In this document: positions 51,772-59,877 of the stretch, piece after piece | How positions within the stretch are numbered: position 1 is the stretch's first letter | How the letters are laid out: every line of letters begins with the position of its first letter | Source: Streptomyces odonnellii | GTDB taxonomy: Bacteria; Actinomycetota; Actinomycetes; Streptomycetales; Streptomycetaceae | Assembly (NCBI RefSeq): GCF_000981895.1 | Contig: NZ_LATD01000027.1 | Span: 1-64,000 of the forward strand | Direction of reading: 5' to 3' | Length of the DNA: 64,000 nucleotides | Made by a program: the position numbers and the translations under genes | The notes under the pieces: generated by a model | Databases searched by the model: none | The model's input: the letters and a program-made list of their open reading frames with translations, nothing else | Told to the model about the DNA's origin: nothing

Positions 51772-51786
51772 AACAGGCAGCCTGTG
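51772..51786. promoter_or_regulatory. Second copy of the MarR-type operator
   Basis: AACAGGCAGCCTGTG contains the perfect palindrome ACAGGC-A-GCCTGT and differs from the site at 39124-39138 by one base. It lies between the dead TauD fragment (start 51711) and the 3' end of the VanB-type reductase gene (51834). Confidence 0.65.
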
Positions 51787-51833
51787 TTTTTTGGCGGTCG
51801 GGACGTGGTGTCTGGCGCGCTTGGGCACCGCGG

Positions 51834-52802
51834 CTACAAGTCGAGGACCAGCCGGGGAGTGCGGGAGCGCCCCACGCAGATCAGCATGGTGCCTTCTTCG
51901 TCGTGCTCCTCGGGGGACATGAGGGTGCCCCTGTGGTCCGGTTGCCCCTCAAGTACCCGAGTCTCGCAGCTGCCGCAGTAGCCTTCCTGGCATGAGAAGT
52001 TGATGTCGCTGCGGACGGCCTGGACCACTTCGAGGATGCTCTGTTCCGCAGGTACGCGAAGTGTTACCTCAGATACTCGGAGTTCCACATCGAACGTGGA
52101 GGCGTCGGCCTGGGACGATGTCGTTTCGGGGGCACTGAATCGCTCGAAGTGCACACGGTCGGCTATGCCATGGTCGCGGCATGCCTCCGTGACAGTGTCC
52201 AGAAGCCCGGAGGGTCCACAACAGTACACATGCGTGTCCTGTCCAACGGAGCCGATGAGGGCCGTTACGTCGATCAGTCCGTCGGCGTCCTGGGGAACGA
52301 TCTGGACCCGGTCACCGCCGAGGTTCTTGAGCTCCTCGACGAATGCCATCGAGCCGATGCTGCGTCCCCCGTAGACGAGTCGCCAGGAAGCACCCCGCCG
52401 TTCCAGCGACTCGGCCATCGATTTGAGTGGGGTGATGCCGATGCCGCCCGCGATCAGAAGGTACGCGTCGGCGTCGGCGAGGGGGAAGTGGTTGCGAGGT
52501 GGGCGTGCATCGACATCCATGCCGGGCTGCAGGTCGCGGTGGACCTCGGCGGAACCACCCCGGCCCGCGGACTCGCGCAGCACACAGATGGAATAGCTGC
52601 CGGTTGACTCCGGGGGACCGCACAGTGAGTACTGACGGGTCAGTCCTGAGGGCAGCCGGATCTCGATGTGGGCTCCGGGGTCCCACGTCGGCAGGGGGCC
52701 GCCTCCGACCGGCTCCAGATCCAACTGGAGCACGTCCTGGGCGACTTCTCCCCGGTCGCGCACGCGCAGTTTGAGCCACGCGTCGCCGGTGGTGTCTGCC
52801 AT
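51834..52802 (-). CDS. VanB/PDR-type oxidoreductase (FMN, NAD(P)H, [2Fe-2S])
   Basis: This 322-residue electron-transfer protein of the phthalate dioxygenase reductase family has an N-terminal flavin domain with RQYSLCGPP, a NAD(P)H domain with LIAGGIGITPLKSMAESL and VYCCGPSGLLDTV, and a C-terminal plant-type ferredoxin with Cys271, Cys276, Cys279 and Cys309 (CQEGYCGSCETRVLEG, ICVGRS). It passes electrons from NAD(P)H to a partner oxygenase. No Rieske oxygenase gene is nearby, so the partner may be the P450 at 47526 or an oxygenase outside the window. It is downstream of the TauD gene at 52976 on the same strand. Confidence 0.9.
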   Translation of the reverse strand: MADTTGDAWLKLRVRDRGEVAQDVLQLDLEPVGGGPLPTWDPGAHIEIRLPSGLTRQYSLCGPPESTGSYSICVLRESAGRGGSAEVHRDLQPGMDVDARPPRNHFPLADADAYLLIAGGIGITPLKSMAESLERRGASWRLVYGGRSIGSMAFVEELKNLGGDRVQIVPQDADGLIDVTALIGSVGQDTHVYCCGPSGLLDTVTEACRDHGIADRVHFERFSAPETTSSQADASTFDVELRVSEVTLRVPAEQSILEVVQAVRSDINFSCQEGYCGSCETRVLEGQPDHRGTLMSPEEHDEEGTMLICVGRSRTPRLVLDL

Positions 52803-52839
52803 ATCAGCTCCTGGAACTTCTGACGGGGGTCCTTGGGGA

Positions 52840-52890
52840 GGTGGCCTGTCCGTGTCGGGCCAGGCTGCTCAGCAGGCGATGGGCGATGGG
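52840..52890 (-). pseudogene. Short duplicated fragment of a marR gene
   Basis: GGCCTGTCCGTGTCGGGCCA and the adjoining 20 bases are nearly identical to the segment at about 51338-51372 inside the MarR gene; on the minus strand it encodes LLSSLARHGQAT against LLSGLARHGQAT. It is a fragment left by duplication or recombination between the reductase and TauD genes. Confidence 0.65.
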
Positions 52891-52975
52891 TGCAGCACCC
52901 GATGTTCTTCGCCGTGGTCGAGAAGCCGTCCGGACCCGCGACGCTGTACGTCGAGGAGCCATAGCGGGAAAGAAC

Positions 52976-53803
52976 TCACCAGTTGAGGCTCTTGAGGACG
53001 AGCCGGCGCAGTGTGCGGGGGTTGTGGTCGATCTGGCCGGTGCGGGCGTGCTGAACGGTCCGGTTGTTGAACAGCACGAGGTCGTCGACCTCGTAGTGGT
53101 GGGTGTAAATGTTGGACTCGTCGTACAGCGCGGCGAAGAGCGTCTGCAGCAGTTCCTCCCCTTCTTCGGAGTTCGGACCGTACTCAACGATGTGGCTGGT
53201 GTTGAACTCGTTGACGAAGAGTGCCTTCTTGCCGGTGTGCGGGATGGTGATCACAATCGGGTGCTCTGTGGCCTGGATGTCCGACAGGTCGGAGCCCTCG
53301 GGGTAGTCGGACAGCCGCATCCGCTTCTGCTCGGCATCCTTGTCGTTGGGGTCGAACATGTTGTACGCGTGCAGGTTCTCGATCTTGGCCTTGATGTCCT
53401 CAGGCAGGTTCTCGTGGGCGCGCACGGTATTGGCGAAGGCGGTGGGCGGCGAGGTCGGCGAGACGTCCTGGGCGTACAGGCAGGTGCCGGCTGCGACGTC
53501 CTCGCGGTAGGCGCCGTCGTTGTGGAAGAGCAGACGGCGGCTGCCGGCGAGGCTTGGGTTGTCCTTGAGGACGTTGGAGAGGTATTCGACGGTCGTGCCC
53601 CAGCGGAATGTGTGCAGGTCGCCCAGGGTGGTCACGAAACGGTCCTGGTCCTCGTCAGCGAGCTTCTGGCCGCGGACGAGCAGGACGCCGCCGTTGTCGA
53701 AGGCGTGGCGCAGGACTGCGACCTCCTCCGTGTCGAAGGGCTTCGACATGTCCAGATCCTGGAGCTCGACGCCGATGTTGCCGTTGAGCGGGACTGCCTT
53801 CAT
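52976..53803 (-). CDS. TauD/TfdA-family Fe(II)/2-oxoglutarate dioxygenase
   Basis: This 275-residue dioxygenase hydroxylates a substrate next to a heteroatom, often cleaving an ether, sulfonate or amine. Iron ligands are His94 and Asp96 (FHNDGAY) and His252 (TVQHARTG); Arg263 or a neighbour in NPRTLRRLV would bind 2-oxoglutarate. The length is normal and ATG 53803 begins MKAVPLNGNIGVELQDLDMS. It is divergent from the FCD-GntR gene at 54087, with strong palindromes between. In this setting it could open an aryl ether or hydroxylate a side chain to feed the ring-cleavage route. Confidence 0.88.
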   Translation of the reverse strand: MKAVPLNGNIGVELQDLDMSKPFDTEEVAVLRHAFDNGGVLLVRGQKLADEDQDRFVTTLGDLHTFRWGTTVEYLSNVLKDNPSLAGSRRLLFHNDGAYREDVAAGTCLYAQDVSPTSPPTAFANTVRAHENLPEDIKAKIENLHAYNMFDPNDKDAEQKRMRLSDYPEGSDLSDIQATEHPIVITIPHTGKKALFVNEFNTSHIVEYGPNSEEGEELLQTLFAALYDESNIYTHHYEVDDLVLFNNRTVQHARTGQIDHNPRTLRRLVLKSLNW

Positions 53804-53887
53804 GAGGGTGCCTTCCTTGGGTGGTGCCTCGACACCGCTCCGGGGGAAGGCGGAGCGACGGGTGTCGGGCTGGGCTGCGACAGCTGA

Positions 53888-53919
53888 CGTTCAGGTGACC
53901 TGAACGATCATTGCTGATC
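53888..53919. promoter_or_regulatory. Palindromic operators between the TauD gene and gntR
   Basis: CGTTCAGGTGACCTGAACG (53888-53906) is a perfect 19-bp palindrome around one base. It abuts GATCATTGCTGATC (53906-53919), a second inverted repeat. GTGATCAC at 54033-54040 lies closer to gntR. FCD-GntR proteins typically bind such short palindromes. Confidence 0.7.
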
Positions 53920-54086
53920 ATATTAAGAAGGGTTTCGCGCTCTGGCAAGGGTTGGGAGGAGCGAAATCCCGGACAGATCCAGCGTCAACGGGCTCCGCGC
54001 CCTATACCGCCCGGACCGAATATCTGCCATTGGTGATCACAGGTGTCAGAGTAAGATGAGCGGAGTCAGTGGGAAGGGGAATCATT

Positions 54087-54860
54087 GTGGCCGGTCCCGT
54101 GCAGAGACCGATGAAGCAGTCCGAGATCGTGGCGCGCGAGATCACCAAGCAGATCGTGTCCGAGCGACTGCCTGAGGGGACCAGGCTTCCCACCGAGCGC
54201 GAGATGCTTGAGACCTATGGCGTCGGTCGCAGCACGCTGCGGGAGGCGCTACGGCTCTTGGAGAGCCGAGGCGTTCTCACCGTCCGGCCTGGACGGGACG
54301 GAGGTCCTGTCGTCAGACGCCCACGGGCGTCGGACCTCGGGGAAGCGCTGACTCTGCTGATGCAGTTCGAAGGCGTGCCGTTCTCCGAAGTCTTCGCGGC
54401 CCGGCAGGCGCTCGAGCCCAGGCTGGCGCGCATGGCGGCGGACAATATGGACGATGAGACGTTGGCGGCCATGGCGGCGTCAAATGACCGGATGGCCTCC
54501 GATATCGACGACCGCCAGCTGTTCCGTGAGGAGAACTTCAGGTTCCATGAACTGATCGCATCGGCGGCCAACAGTCCGTTGCTCGAGTTGTTCTGCGCGG
54601 CACTTGAATCGGTGGCTGACGGCGTGGCGTTCGGGGTGGTCGCCGGCGACTTCACGCATGGTCATCGGGTGCTGGCGCTCGAGGCTCACCGCAACCTGCT
54701 CAAGGCGCTCCGGGCGCGAGACCCGGAGGCTGCGGAGGAGGCCATGCGGGTTCATCTCGAGGAGGGCCGTGCCTCCTGGATGGCGGCGTACCGCGAACTG
54801 TCGCGCCAGCCTGTCCAGTGGTCATCGCTCGTGGCGCCAGGGACGCGGATGGAGCGCTGA
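54087..54860 (+). CDS. GntR-family regulator, FCD subfamily
   Basis: This 257-residue regulator has an N-terminal winged helix (residues about 8-75: KQSEIVAREITKQIVSERLP, then YGVGRSTLREALRLLESRGV) and a C-terminal all-helical FCD domain that binds a carboxylic-acid ligand through a metal (EENFRFHELIASAANSPLLE, HRNLLKALRARDPEAAEEAM). I take GTG 54087 (AAGGGGAATCATT upstream). It is divergent from and probably controls the TauD gene. Inducers of FCD proteins are usually pathway acids. Confidence 0.9.
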   Translation: MAGPVQRPMKQSEIVAREITKQIVSERLPEGTRLPTEREMLETYGVGRSTLREALRLLESRGVLTVRPGRDGGPVVRRPRASDLGEALTLLMQFEGVPFSEVFAARQALEPRLARMAADNMDDETLAAMAASNDRMASDIDDRQLFREENFRFHELIASAANSPLLELFCAALESVADGVAFGVVAGDFTHGHRVLALEAHRNLLKALRARDPEAAEEAMRVHLEEGRASWMAAYRELSRQPVQWSSLVAPGTRMER

Positions 54861-54936
54861 CCAGGGTCATCGCTCTGGCGTGTGTGCGGCCGCTGCGCTT
54901 CGCCCTCTTGAGTCGAGAGGCGCGGTGTGGCCGCTC

Positions 54937-55719
54937 TCAGTTTTCGTCGGGTAGGGCGGTCAGTCTGCGGCGAGCCAGGATGGAGGCCGTTCCCGCCGCA
55001 GCCGCCCGAACCGACGTCGAGTGCTTGTCGGGCCGGAACCTCGTTGACGGTCCGGCGACGGAAATGGCGGCGAGCGGCCGGTCGTTGGCATCCAGGACCG
55101 CGGCGGCGATGCATGCGATGCCCGGCATGGATTCCTCGTACTCATAGGCCACACCCAGCTCGACGACTTGTTCCAACTGCCCACGAAGAAGGCCCGGCGC
55201 CACCACCGTGCGGGGTGTCCGTCGATCGAGAGGTCCGGACAGTACCTCGTCGACAATCTGCTGAGGGGCGTGGGCCAATAGCGCCTTGCCGATGGCTGTG
55301 CAGTAGAGCGGCATCCGCCCGCCGAGGCGCGTGGGCGTGGGCGCCTGCCGGTGACCGCCGATCTTCGAGATGTAAACAACCTCGGTGCCTTCGAGGATCC
55401 CGAGGTGGACCGTCTCGTGGGTGCGCAGGAACAGGTCCTGCATGAACGGGATGGCCACCTCGATGAGGCTTCGCTCGGGGGCGGCCAGCATGCCCAGTTC
55501 GAACAGTCCCCGGCCCAGGCGATAGCCGCGTTCCGTGGCGGCGAGCATTCTGGCCGCCACCAGATCCTGGGCGATGCGGTGGACGGTCGCCTTGGGCAGC
55601 CCCGTCCGGCGCGTCAGCTCGGACAGCCCCACCCCCCGGTCCTCGGCGCGAAAAGACTGCAGGATGCGCATCGTCCTGCTCAGCACGGAGCGGTCGTCGT
55701 CTGGACGTGTGTCGGGCAT
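54937..55719 (-). CDS. IclR-family regulator of the lower meta-cleavage operon
   Basis: This 260-residue IclR protein has an N-terminal helix-turn-helix (MRILQSFRAEDRGVGLSELT, RRTGLPKATVHRIAQDLVAA) and a GAF-like ligand domain (ETVHLGILEGTEVVYISKIG, GGRMPLYCTAIGKALLAHAP, YEYEESMPGIACIAAAVLDA). The start ATG 55719 has AAGAGGTGCCC upstream. It is divergent from the hydratase-dehydrogenase-aldolase operon, with a perfect palindrome between. IclR members such as MhpR, PcaR and PobR control aromatic pathways, so it likely activates or represses this operon in response to an aromatic acid. Confidence 0.9.
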   Translation of the reverse strand: MPDTRPDDDRSVLSRTMRILQSFRAEDRGVGLSELTRRTGLPKATVHRIAQDLVAARMLAATERGYRLGRGLFELGMLAAPERSLIEVAIPFMQDLFLRTHETVHLGILEGTEVVYISKIGGHRQAPTPTRLGGRMPLYCTAIGKALLAHAPQQIVDEVLSGPLDRRTPRTVVAPGLLRGQLEQVVELGVAYEYEESMPGIACIAAAVLDANDRPLAAISVAGPSTRFRPDKHSTSVRAAAAGTASILARRRLTALPDEN

Positions 55720-55738
55720 GGGCACCTCTTGGCGTTCC

Positions 55739-55755
55739 GGTCCACTCAGTGGACC
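55739..55755. promoter_or_regulatory. Perfect palindrome in the iclR/hydratase intergenic region
   Basis: GGTCCACTCAGTGGACC has 8-bp arms around one central C. It resembles the GGAAC/GTTCC-type operators of the IclR family in size and symmetry and lies 20 bp from the iclR start. Confidence 0.7.
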
Positions 55756-55817
55756 ACAGCCATGGCGGCACGGACAGATCGGCATGTGCACTGGGAGGAC
55801 GAAAGAAGGAGTTCCGC

Positions 55818-56672
55818 ATGTCGCCTGAGCAAGCTCTCGGCCCGGGGCAGTCGCCAGTATCGGACTCGGTGATCGCTGAGGCTGCCGACCGGCTGGCCAC
55901 AGCCGCGTCGACCGGCGTGACCTGTGCACCGGTCCGTGACCTGATCGGTCCGGACGACATCGCCGCCGCATACCGAATCCAGCAGATGTTCAATCAGCTC
56001 CGCGCCCACGGCACGGCCACAGCCGGCCGCAAGATCGGGGCCACCTCCGAGGCCGTACAGGTCCAACTCGGTGTGGACCAGCCCGACTTCGGGGTGCTCT
56101 ATGCCGACATGCAGTACAGCGATGGCGATGTCATCCCGATGGACCGCCTGCTCCAGCCGCGGGTCGAGGCCGAGGTGGCTTTCGTGCTGGAGGCGGACCT
56201 GGCGGATGGCCCCCTGGATGTTGCCCAGTGCCGAGCGGCCGTCGCCTACGCCGTGCCGGCTCTTGAAATCGTCGACAGCCGGATCACCGACTGGGACATC
56301 TCCTTTGCCGACACCGTCGCTGACAACGCCTCCAGCGGCCTTTACGTACTGGGCACCCAGCAGCGCACGCTGGAGGAATTCGAACCAGTCGACGTGATCA
56401 TGGGGCTGACGGTCGATGACGAGTTGGTGGCCTCGGGAGACGGAGCCGCCTGCCTGGGCGATCCACTCAATGCCCTTGCGTGGCTGGCCAAGCGGGCGCG
56501 GGAGTTCGGCGACCCGCTGACCGCCGGCCAGATCATTCTCTCCGGGTCCCTCGGCCCGCTCGGCCCCGTACGACCTGGCTCGACAGCGAAGGCGACCATC
56601 AAACCGCTCGGGACCGTCTCCGCCACTTTCACCGTCGGTGCCACCGGCCCGCAGCAGGAGGTAAGCGAGTGA
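55818..56672 (+). CDS. 2-keto-4-pentenoate hydratase (meta-cleavage pathway)
   Basis: This 284-residue member of the hydratase/4-oxalocrotonate decarboxylase family (MhpD, DmpE, XylJ; also DmpH) adds water to 2-hydroxypenta-2,4-dienoate to give 4-hydroxy-2-oxopentanoate. Family landmarks are [55 protein letters not shown] (metal-binding Glu residues) and [23 protein letters not shown] 55818 follows AAGAAGGAG. It is first in the operon and overlaps the next gene by four bases. Because hydratase and decarboxylase are hard to tell apart by eye, the hydratase call rests on its position beside the aldolase and dehydrogenase. Confidence 0.9.
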   Translation: MSPEQALGPGQSPVSDSVIAEAADRLATAASTGVTCAPVRDLIGPDDIAAAYRIQQMFNQLRAHGTATAGRKIGATSEAVQVQLGVDQPDFGVLYADMQYSDGDVIPMDRLLQPRVEAEVAFVLEADLADGPLDVAQCRAAVAYAVPALEIVDSRITDWDISFADTVADNASSGLYVLGTQQRTLEEFEPVDVIMGLTVDDELVASGDGAACLGDPLNALAWLAKRAREFGDPLTAGQIILSGSLGPLGPVRPGSTAKATIKPLGTVSATFTVGATGPQQEVSE

Positions 56673-57628
56673 CTGACACGCAGAAGACCAAGGTTGCGAT
56701 CATCGGTTCCGGAAACATCGGGACAGATCTGATGATCAAGGTGATCCGTCATTCCAAGCACTTGGAGATGGGGGCGATGGTCGGGATCGATCCGGCCTCC
56801 GACGGGCTGGCACGCGCCGCCCGCCTCAAGGTTCCCACCACTCACGAGGGCGTCGAAGGCCTGATGGCCATGCCCGGCTTCTCGGACATCAAGATCATCT
56901 TTGATGCGACCTCCGCCAAGGCACACGTCGACAACCACGCCAAGCTGGCTCCGCTCGGAAAGCGACTGATCGACCTCACGCCGGCCGCGATCGGCCCGTT
57001 CGTCGTACCCGCGGTCAACCTCGACGAACACATCGACGCGCCGAACGTGAACATGGTGACGTGCGGAGGACAGGCCACCATCCCGATCGTTGCGGCCGTC
57101 TCCCGGGTGGTTCCGGTGGCGTACGCGGAGATCGTCGCCTCTATCGCGTCACGCTCGGCCGGCCCCGGCACGCGCGCCAACATCGACGAGTTCACCGAGA
57201 CGACCTCGCACGCCATCCAGACCGTCGCCAACGCGGAGCGCGGCAAGGCCGTCATCATCCTGAACCCGGCCGAGCCGCCCCTCATCATGCGCGACACCGT
57301 CTTCTGCCTGGTCGAAGCCGAGGACGTGGCCACCCACGAACGGATCCGCTCTTCAGTCGCCAAGATGGTCGGCGACGTCGCCGCCTACGTACCCGGATAC
57401 CGGCTCAAGCAGGCGGTGCAGATCGACCCGATTCCCGAGGACCAGCCGGTGCACACCCTTCTCGCCTCCGGTTCCAAGAGCCGTCCCACGCACCGTGTTT
57501 CCGTGTTCCTCGAGGTGGAGGGCGCGGCCCACTACCTGCCTGCCTACGCCGGGAACCTTGACATCATGACCTCCGCCGGGCTTCAGGTGGCCGAGCGGAT
57601 CGCCCAGCAGGAGGAGAGCCCGCGATGA
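56669..57628 (+). CDS. Acetaldehyde dehydrogenase (acylating)
   Basis: This 319-residue enzyme of the MhpF/DmpF/BphJ family converts acetaldehyde, channelled from the aldolase, to acetyl-CoA with NAD and CoA. The Rossmann start is [19 protein letters not shown]. The acyl-thioester Cys is Cys132 in [15 protein letters not shown], and [13 protein letters not shown] and [20 protein letters not shown] are conserved. The GTG start at 56669 overlaps the hydratase stop (GTGA) and follows GGAGGTAAGCGA. Its stop overlaps the aldolase start. The enzyme works as a complex with the aldolase. Confidence 0.95.
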   Translation: MTDTQKTKVAIIGSGNIGTDLMIKVIRHSKHLEMGAMVGIDPASDGLARAARLKVPTTHEGVEGLMAMPGFSDIKIIFDATSAKAHVDNHAKLAPLGKRLIDLTPAAIGPFVVPAVNLDEHIDAPNVNMVTCGGQATIPIVAAVSRVVPVAYAEIVASIASRSAGPGTRANIDEFTETTSHAIQTVANAERGKAVIILNPAEPPLIMRDTVFCLVEAEDVATHERIRSSVAKMVGDVAAYVPGYRLKQAVQIDPIPEDQPVHTLLASGSKSRPTHRVSVFLEVEGAAHYLPAYAGNLDIMTSAGLQVAERIAQQEESPR

Positions 57629-58653
57629 GCCAGGTGAACCTGTTCGTCCAGGACGTCACCTTGCGCGACGGGATGCATGCCGTCCGGCATCGCATCAGTC
57701 CGCAGGACGTCGGCCGCATCGTCGCGGCCCTCGACGCGGCCGGAGTCGACGCGATCGAGGTCGCGCACGGTGATGGCCTCGCCGGCAGCACACTCAACTA
57801 CGGCCCCGGATCCAACAGCGACTGGGAATGGATTGAGGCGGCATCTGCCCACATCAACCGCGCACGCCTGACCACGCTGCTCTTGCCAGGCGTCGGGACG
57901 ATCGAAGATCTCAAGCACGCCCACGACTTGGGGGTGCGGTCGGTGCGGATCGCGACACACTGCACCGAGGCTGATGTCTCGGCCCAGCACATCGCCACCG
58001 CGCGCGAGATCGGGATGGACGTCGCGGGCTTCCTGATGATGAGCCACATGGCTCCGCCCGCGGAACTGGCCGAGCAGGCCAAGCTCATGGAGAGCTACGG
58101 CGCGCACTGCGTGTACGTCACAGACTCCGGAGGCAGGCTGACCATGGACGGGGTCCGTGACCGCGTCCGGGCGTACCGCGATGTCCTCGACAGCACTACG
58201 GAGATCGGGATTCACGCCCACGAGAACCTTTCGCTCTCGGTGGCGAACTCCGTCGTGGCGGTCGAAAACGGAGTCTTCCGCGTCGACGCCTCACTCGCAG
58301 GGCACGGCGCCGGAGCCGGCAACTGCCCGATCGAAGCCTTCGTTGCCGTGGCCGATCTGCTGGGGTGGAAGCACGGCTGTGACGTGTTCGCGCTCCAGGA
58401 CGCCGCGGACGACCTGGTGCGCCCCCTGCAGGACCGACCGGTCAGAGTGGACAGGGAGACGCTGACCCTGGGCTACGCCGGCGTCTACTCCAGTTTCCTC
58501 AGGCACGCGGAAGTCGCCGGCGCCCGGTACGGCATCGATGTGCGCACCATCCTCATGGAAGCCGGACAGAGGGGGTTGGTCGGTGGCCAGGAAGACATGA
58601 TCGTCGACATCGCCCTCGATCTTGTGGCCGGACGGAACAGCAGCGACGGCTGA
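57625..58653 (+). CDS. 4-hydroxy-2-oxovalerate aldolase
   Basis: This 342-residue TIM-barrel lyase of the DmpG/MhpE/BphI type splits 4-hydroxy-2-oxopentanoate into pyruvate and acetaldehyde. The divalent-metal site is indicated by [12 protein letters not shown] (Asp15) and [14 protein letters not shown] (two His). [18 protein letters not shown] and [15 protein letters not shown] are also conserved. The C-terminal domain that docks the dehydrogenase is complete. ATG 57625 overlaps the dehydrogenase stop (ATGA). A long perfect hairpin lies 63 bp after the stop. Confidence 0.95.
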   Translation: MSQVNLFVQDVTLRDGMHAVRHRISPQDVGRIVAALDAAGVDAIEVAHGDGLAGSTLNYGPGSNSDWEWIEAASAHINRARLTTLLLPGVGTIEDLKHAHDLGVRSVRIATHCTEADVSAQHIATAREIGMDVAGFLMMSHMAPPAELAEQAKLMESYGAHCVYVTDSGGRLTMDGVRDRVRAYRDVLDSTTEIGIHAHENLSLSVANSVVAVENGVFRVDASLAGHGAGAGNCPIEAFVAVADLLGWKHGCDVFALQDAADDLVRPLQDRPVRVDRETLTLGYAGVYSSFLRHAEVAGARYGIDVRTILMEAGQRGLVGGQEDMIVDIALDLVAGRNSSDG

Positions 58654-58715
58654 CGTTACGGCAGCGATGAGGCCCGGTTCTATGCTGGATGATGCCGGCG
58701 AGTCCGAGGCGGGTC

Positions 58716-58760
58716 ATCGCCTTTCGTGCCGCAGGGGGTGCCTGCGGCACGAAAGGCGAT
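58716..58760 (+). terminator. Strong hairpin terminator after the meta-cleavage operon
   Basis: A perfect 20-bp stem (58716-58735 with 58741-58760; arms begin ATCGCCTTTCGTGCC) closes a 5-nt loop GGGTG. It lies 63 bp after the aldolase stop. There is no T-run, as is common in Streptomyces terminators. Confidence 0.8.
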
Positions 58761-59107
58761 CAACCAGTTGGGCCTGATGCGTGTCTGGGCGCTGAATACG
58801 GGCACCGAGCGAGACGTTTCGGTGCCGATGAGGTGGGGCTGAAATTCAAATCCGCGCGGGCCGCGAACCGGATCTGATGCTCCCGTTCTGCCAAACCGAC
58901 GGCTCCCGCCACTGACCAACCTTGTGCGCGTACGAAGCTGATCCGGCCGCGCAGCGTTCTTGTGGCCTGCCAGGCGGTCAGCGCTCCACGGTGGTTCCCT
59001 GTCCCGCCTACGGACGGGGGCCGGCTTGCCTTGACGATCGCCGGATCGGCCACTGCACCAACTCCGTAGGCCCCACCGCCGAGGTGTCAACACAACACCT
59101 GCCCCCA
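58761..59107. other. Gene-free spacer between two hairpins
   Basis: I see no gene in this stretch. Open frames on either strand lack recognisable content. Confidence 0.5.
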
Positions 59108-59156
59108 CATGAGTCGGCTCCCAAGACCGTAACCAGGTCTTGGGAGCCGACTCATG
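59108..59156 (-). terminator. Strong hairpin terminator after the isochorismatase-like gene
   Basis: A perfect 21-bp stem (59108-59128 with 59136-59156; arm begins CATGAGTCGGCTCCC) closes a 7-nt loop GTAACCA. It lies 64 bp downstream of the stop of the minus-strand gene at 59220. Confidence 0.8.
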
Positions 59157-59219
59157 AAAGGGGCCGGATCAAACCGCCGGCATCCGACAGCGGACCGAAC
59201 CGAACCCTTTCGTTGTCCC

Positions 59220-59780
59220 TCAGAGCGTGTCGGCCCACTCCTTGACGGAGAGAACGTCCGCCTGAGCCGGGAAGACCTTGTTCATCAGGACCTGATGCAC
59301 CTCGGCGTCGGGATCCGCGCACGCGTCGGAGAGCACCGTGATCTCGAAGTCGGCGTCGCTGGCCTCTCGAACGGTGGAGAGTACGACTCCGCTGGTGACG
59401 AGTCCGGCCAGCACGAGCCGGGAGGGCCCCAGGCCTGCCAGTACTGCCGATAGGTCGCTGCCGGCGAAGGCGCTGACACGGCGCTTGATGACCACGATGT
59501 CCTTGGCCGTGGCTCCCAGGGCGGGGTGGACCTGCGTGGTCGGCTCGGTCTCGACGAAGACGTCACCGTATCCGGACAGCGGGGCCATGCCCTTGTTGGT
59601 GGGGTTGAGCTCCGGGTACCCGGGGCGGAACGCCACGCGTACGAAGACGACAGGCACCTTCGCCTTGCGTGCGGCCGTTACGGCCTTCGTCGCCGCGGCG
59701 AGAGCGGGGCTCTCATCTCCGCCGACCGCCCCGAGGACGGCCGGCTGGAAGTCCATGACGAGCAGAGCCTCGTCGCTCAT
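59220..59780 (-). CDS. Isochorismatase-family hydrolase lacking the catalytic Cys
   Basis: This 186-residue alpha/beta protein of the cysteine-hydrolase superfamily begins MSDEALLVMDFQPAVLGAVG (Asp10) and has the Lys in IVVIKRRVSAFAGSDL. At the position of the nucleophilic Cys the sequence is GLVTSGVVLSTVREASD, where the usual GxxTxxCVxxT has Gly or Ser instead of Cys. This TSGVVLSTV variant is widespread in actinobacteria and its activity is unclear. AGAGAGGAAAGACTC precedes ATG 59780. It is 97 bp downstream of a broken SDR on the same strand. Confidence 0.85.
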   Translation of the reverse strand: MSDEALLVMDFQPAVLGAVGGDESPALAAATKAVTAARKAKVPVVFVRVAFRPGYPELNPTNKGMAPLSGYGDVFVETEPTTQVHPALGATAKDIVVIKRRVSAFAGSDLSAVLAGLGPSRLVLAGLVTSGVVLSTVREASDADFEITVLSDACADPDAEVHQVLMNKVFPAQADVLSVKEWADTL

Positions 59781-59877
59781 GAGTCTTTCCTCTCTGTGCT
59801 GTTCCGCTGGTTCGGTTGCCAAGCGGGTGAATCGGTGAGGGCCTGGCGCCCTTATGGGGAGGAAACCGGGCGTCGGA

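Noticed and set aside
58761-59107. Minus-strand frame of about 97 codons between the two hairpins
   Set aside because: No start signal or recognisable sequence; the composition fits a chance GC-rich open frame.
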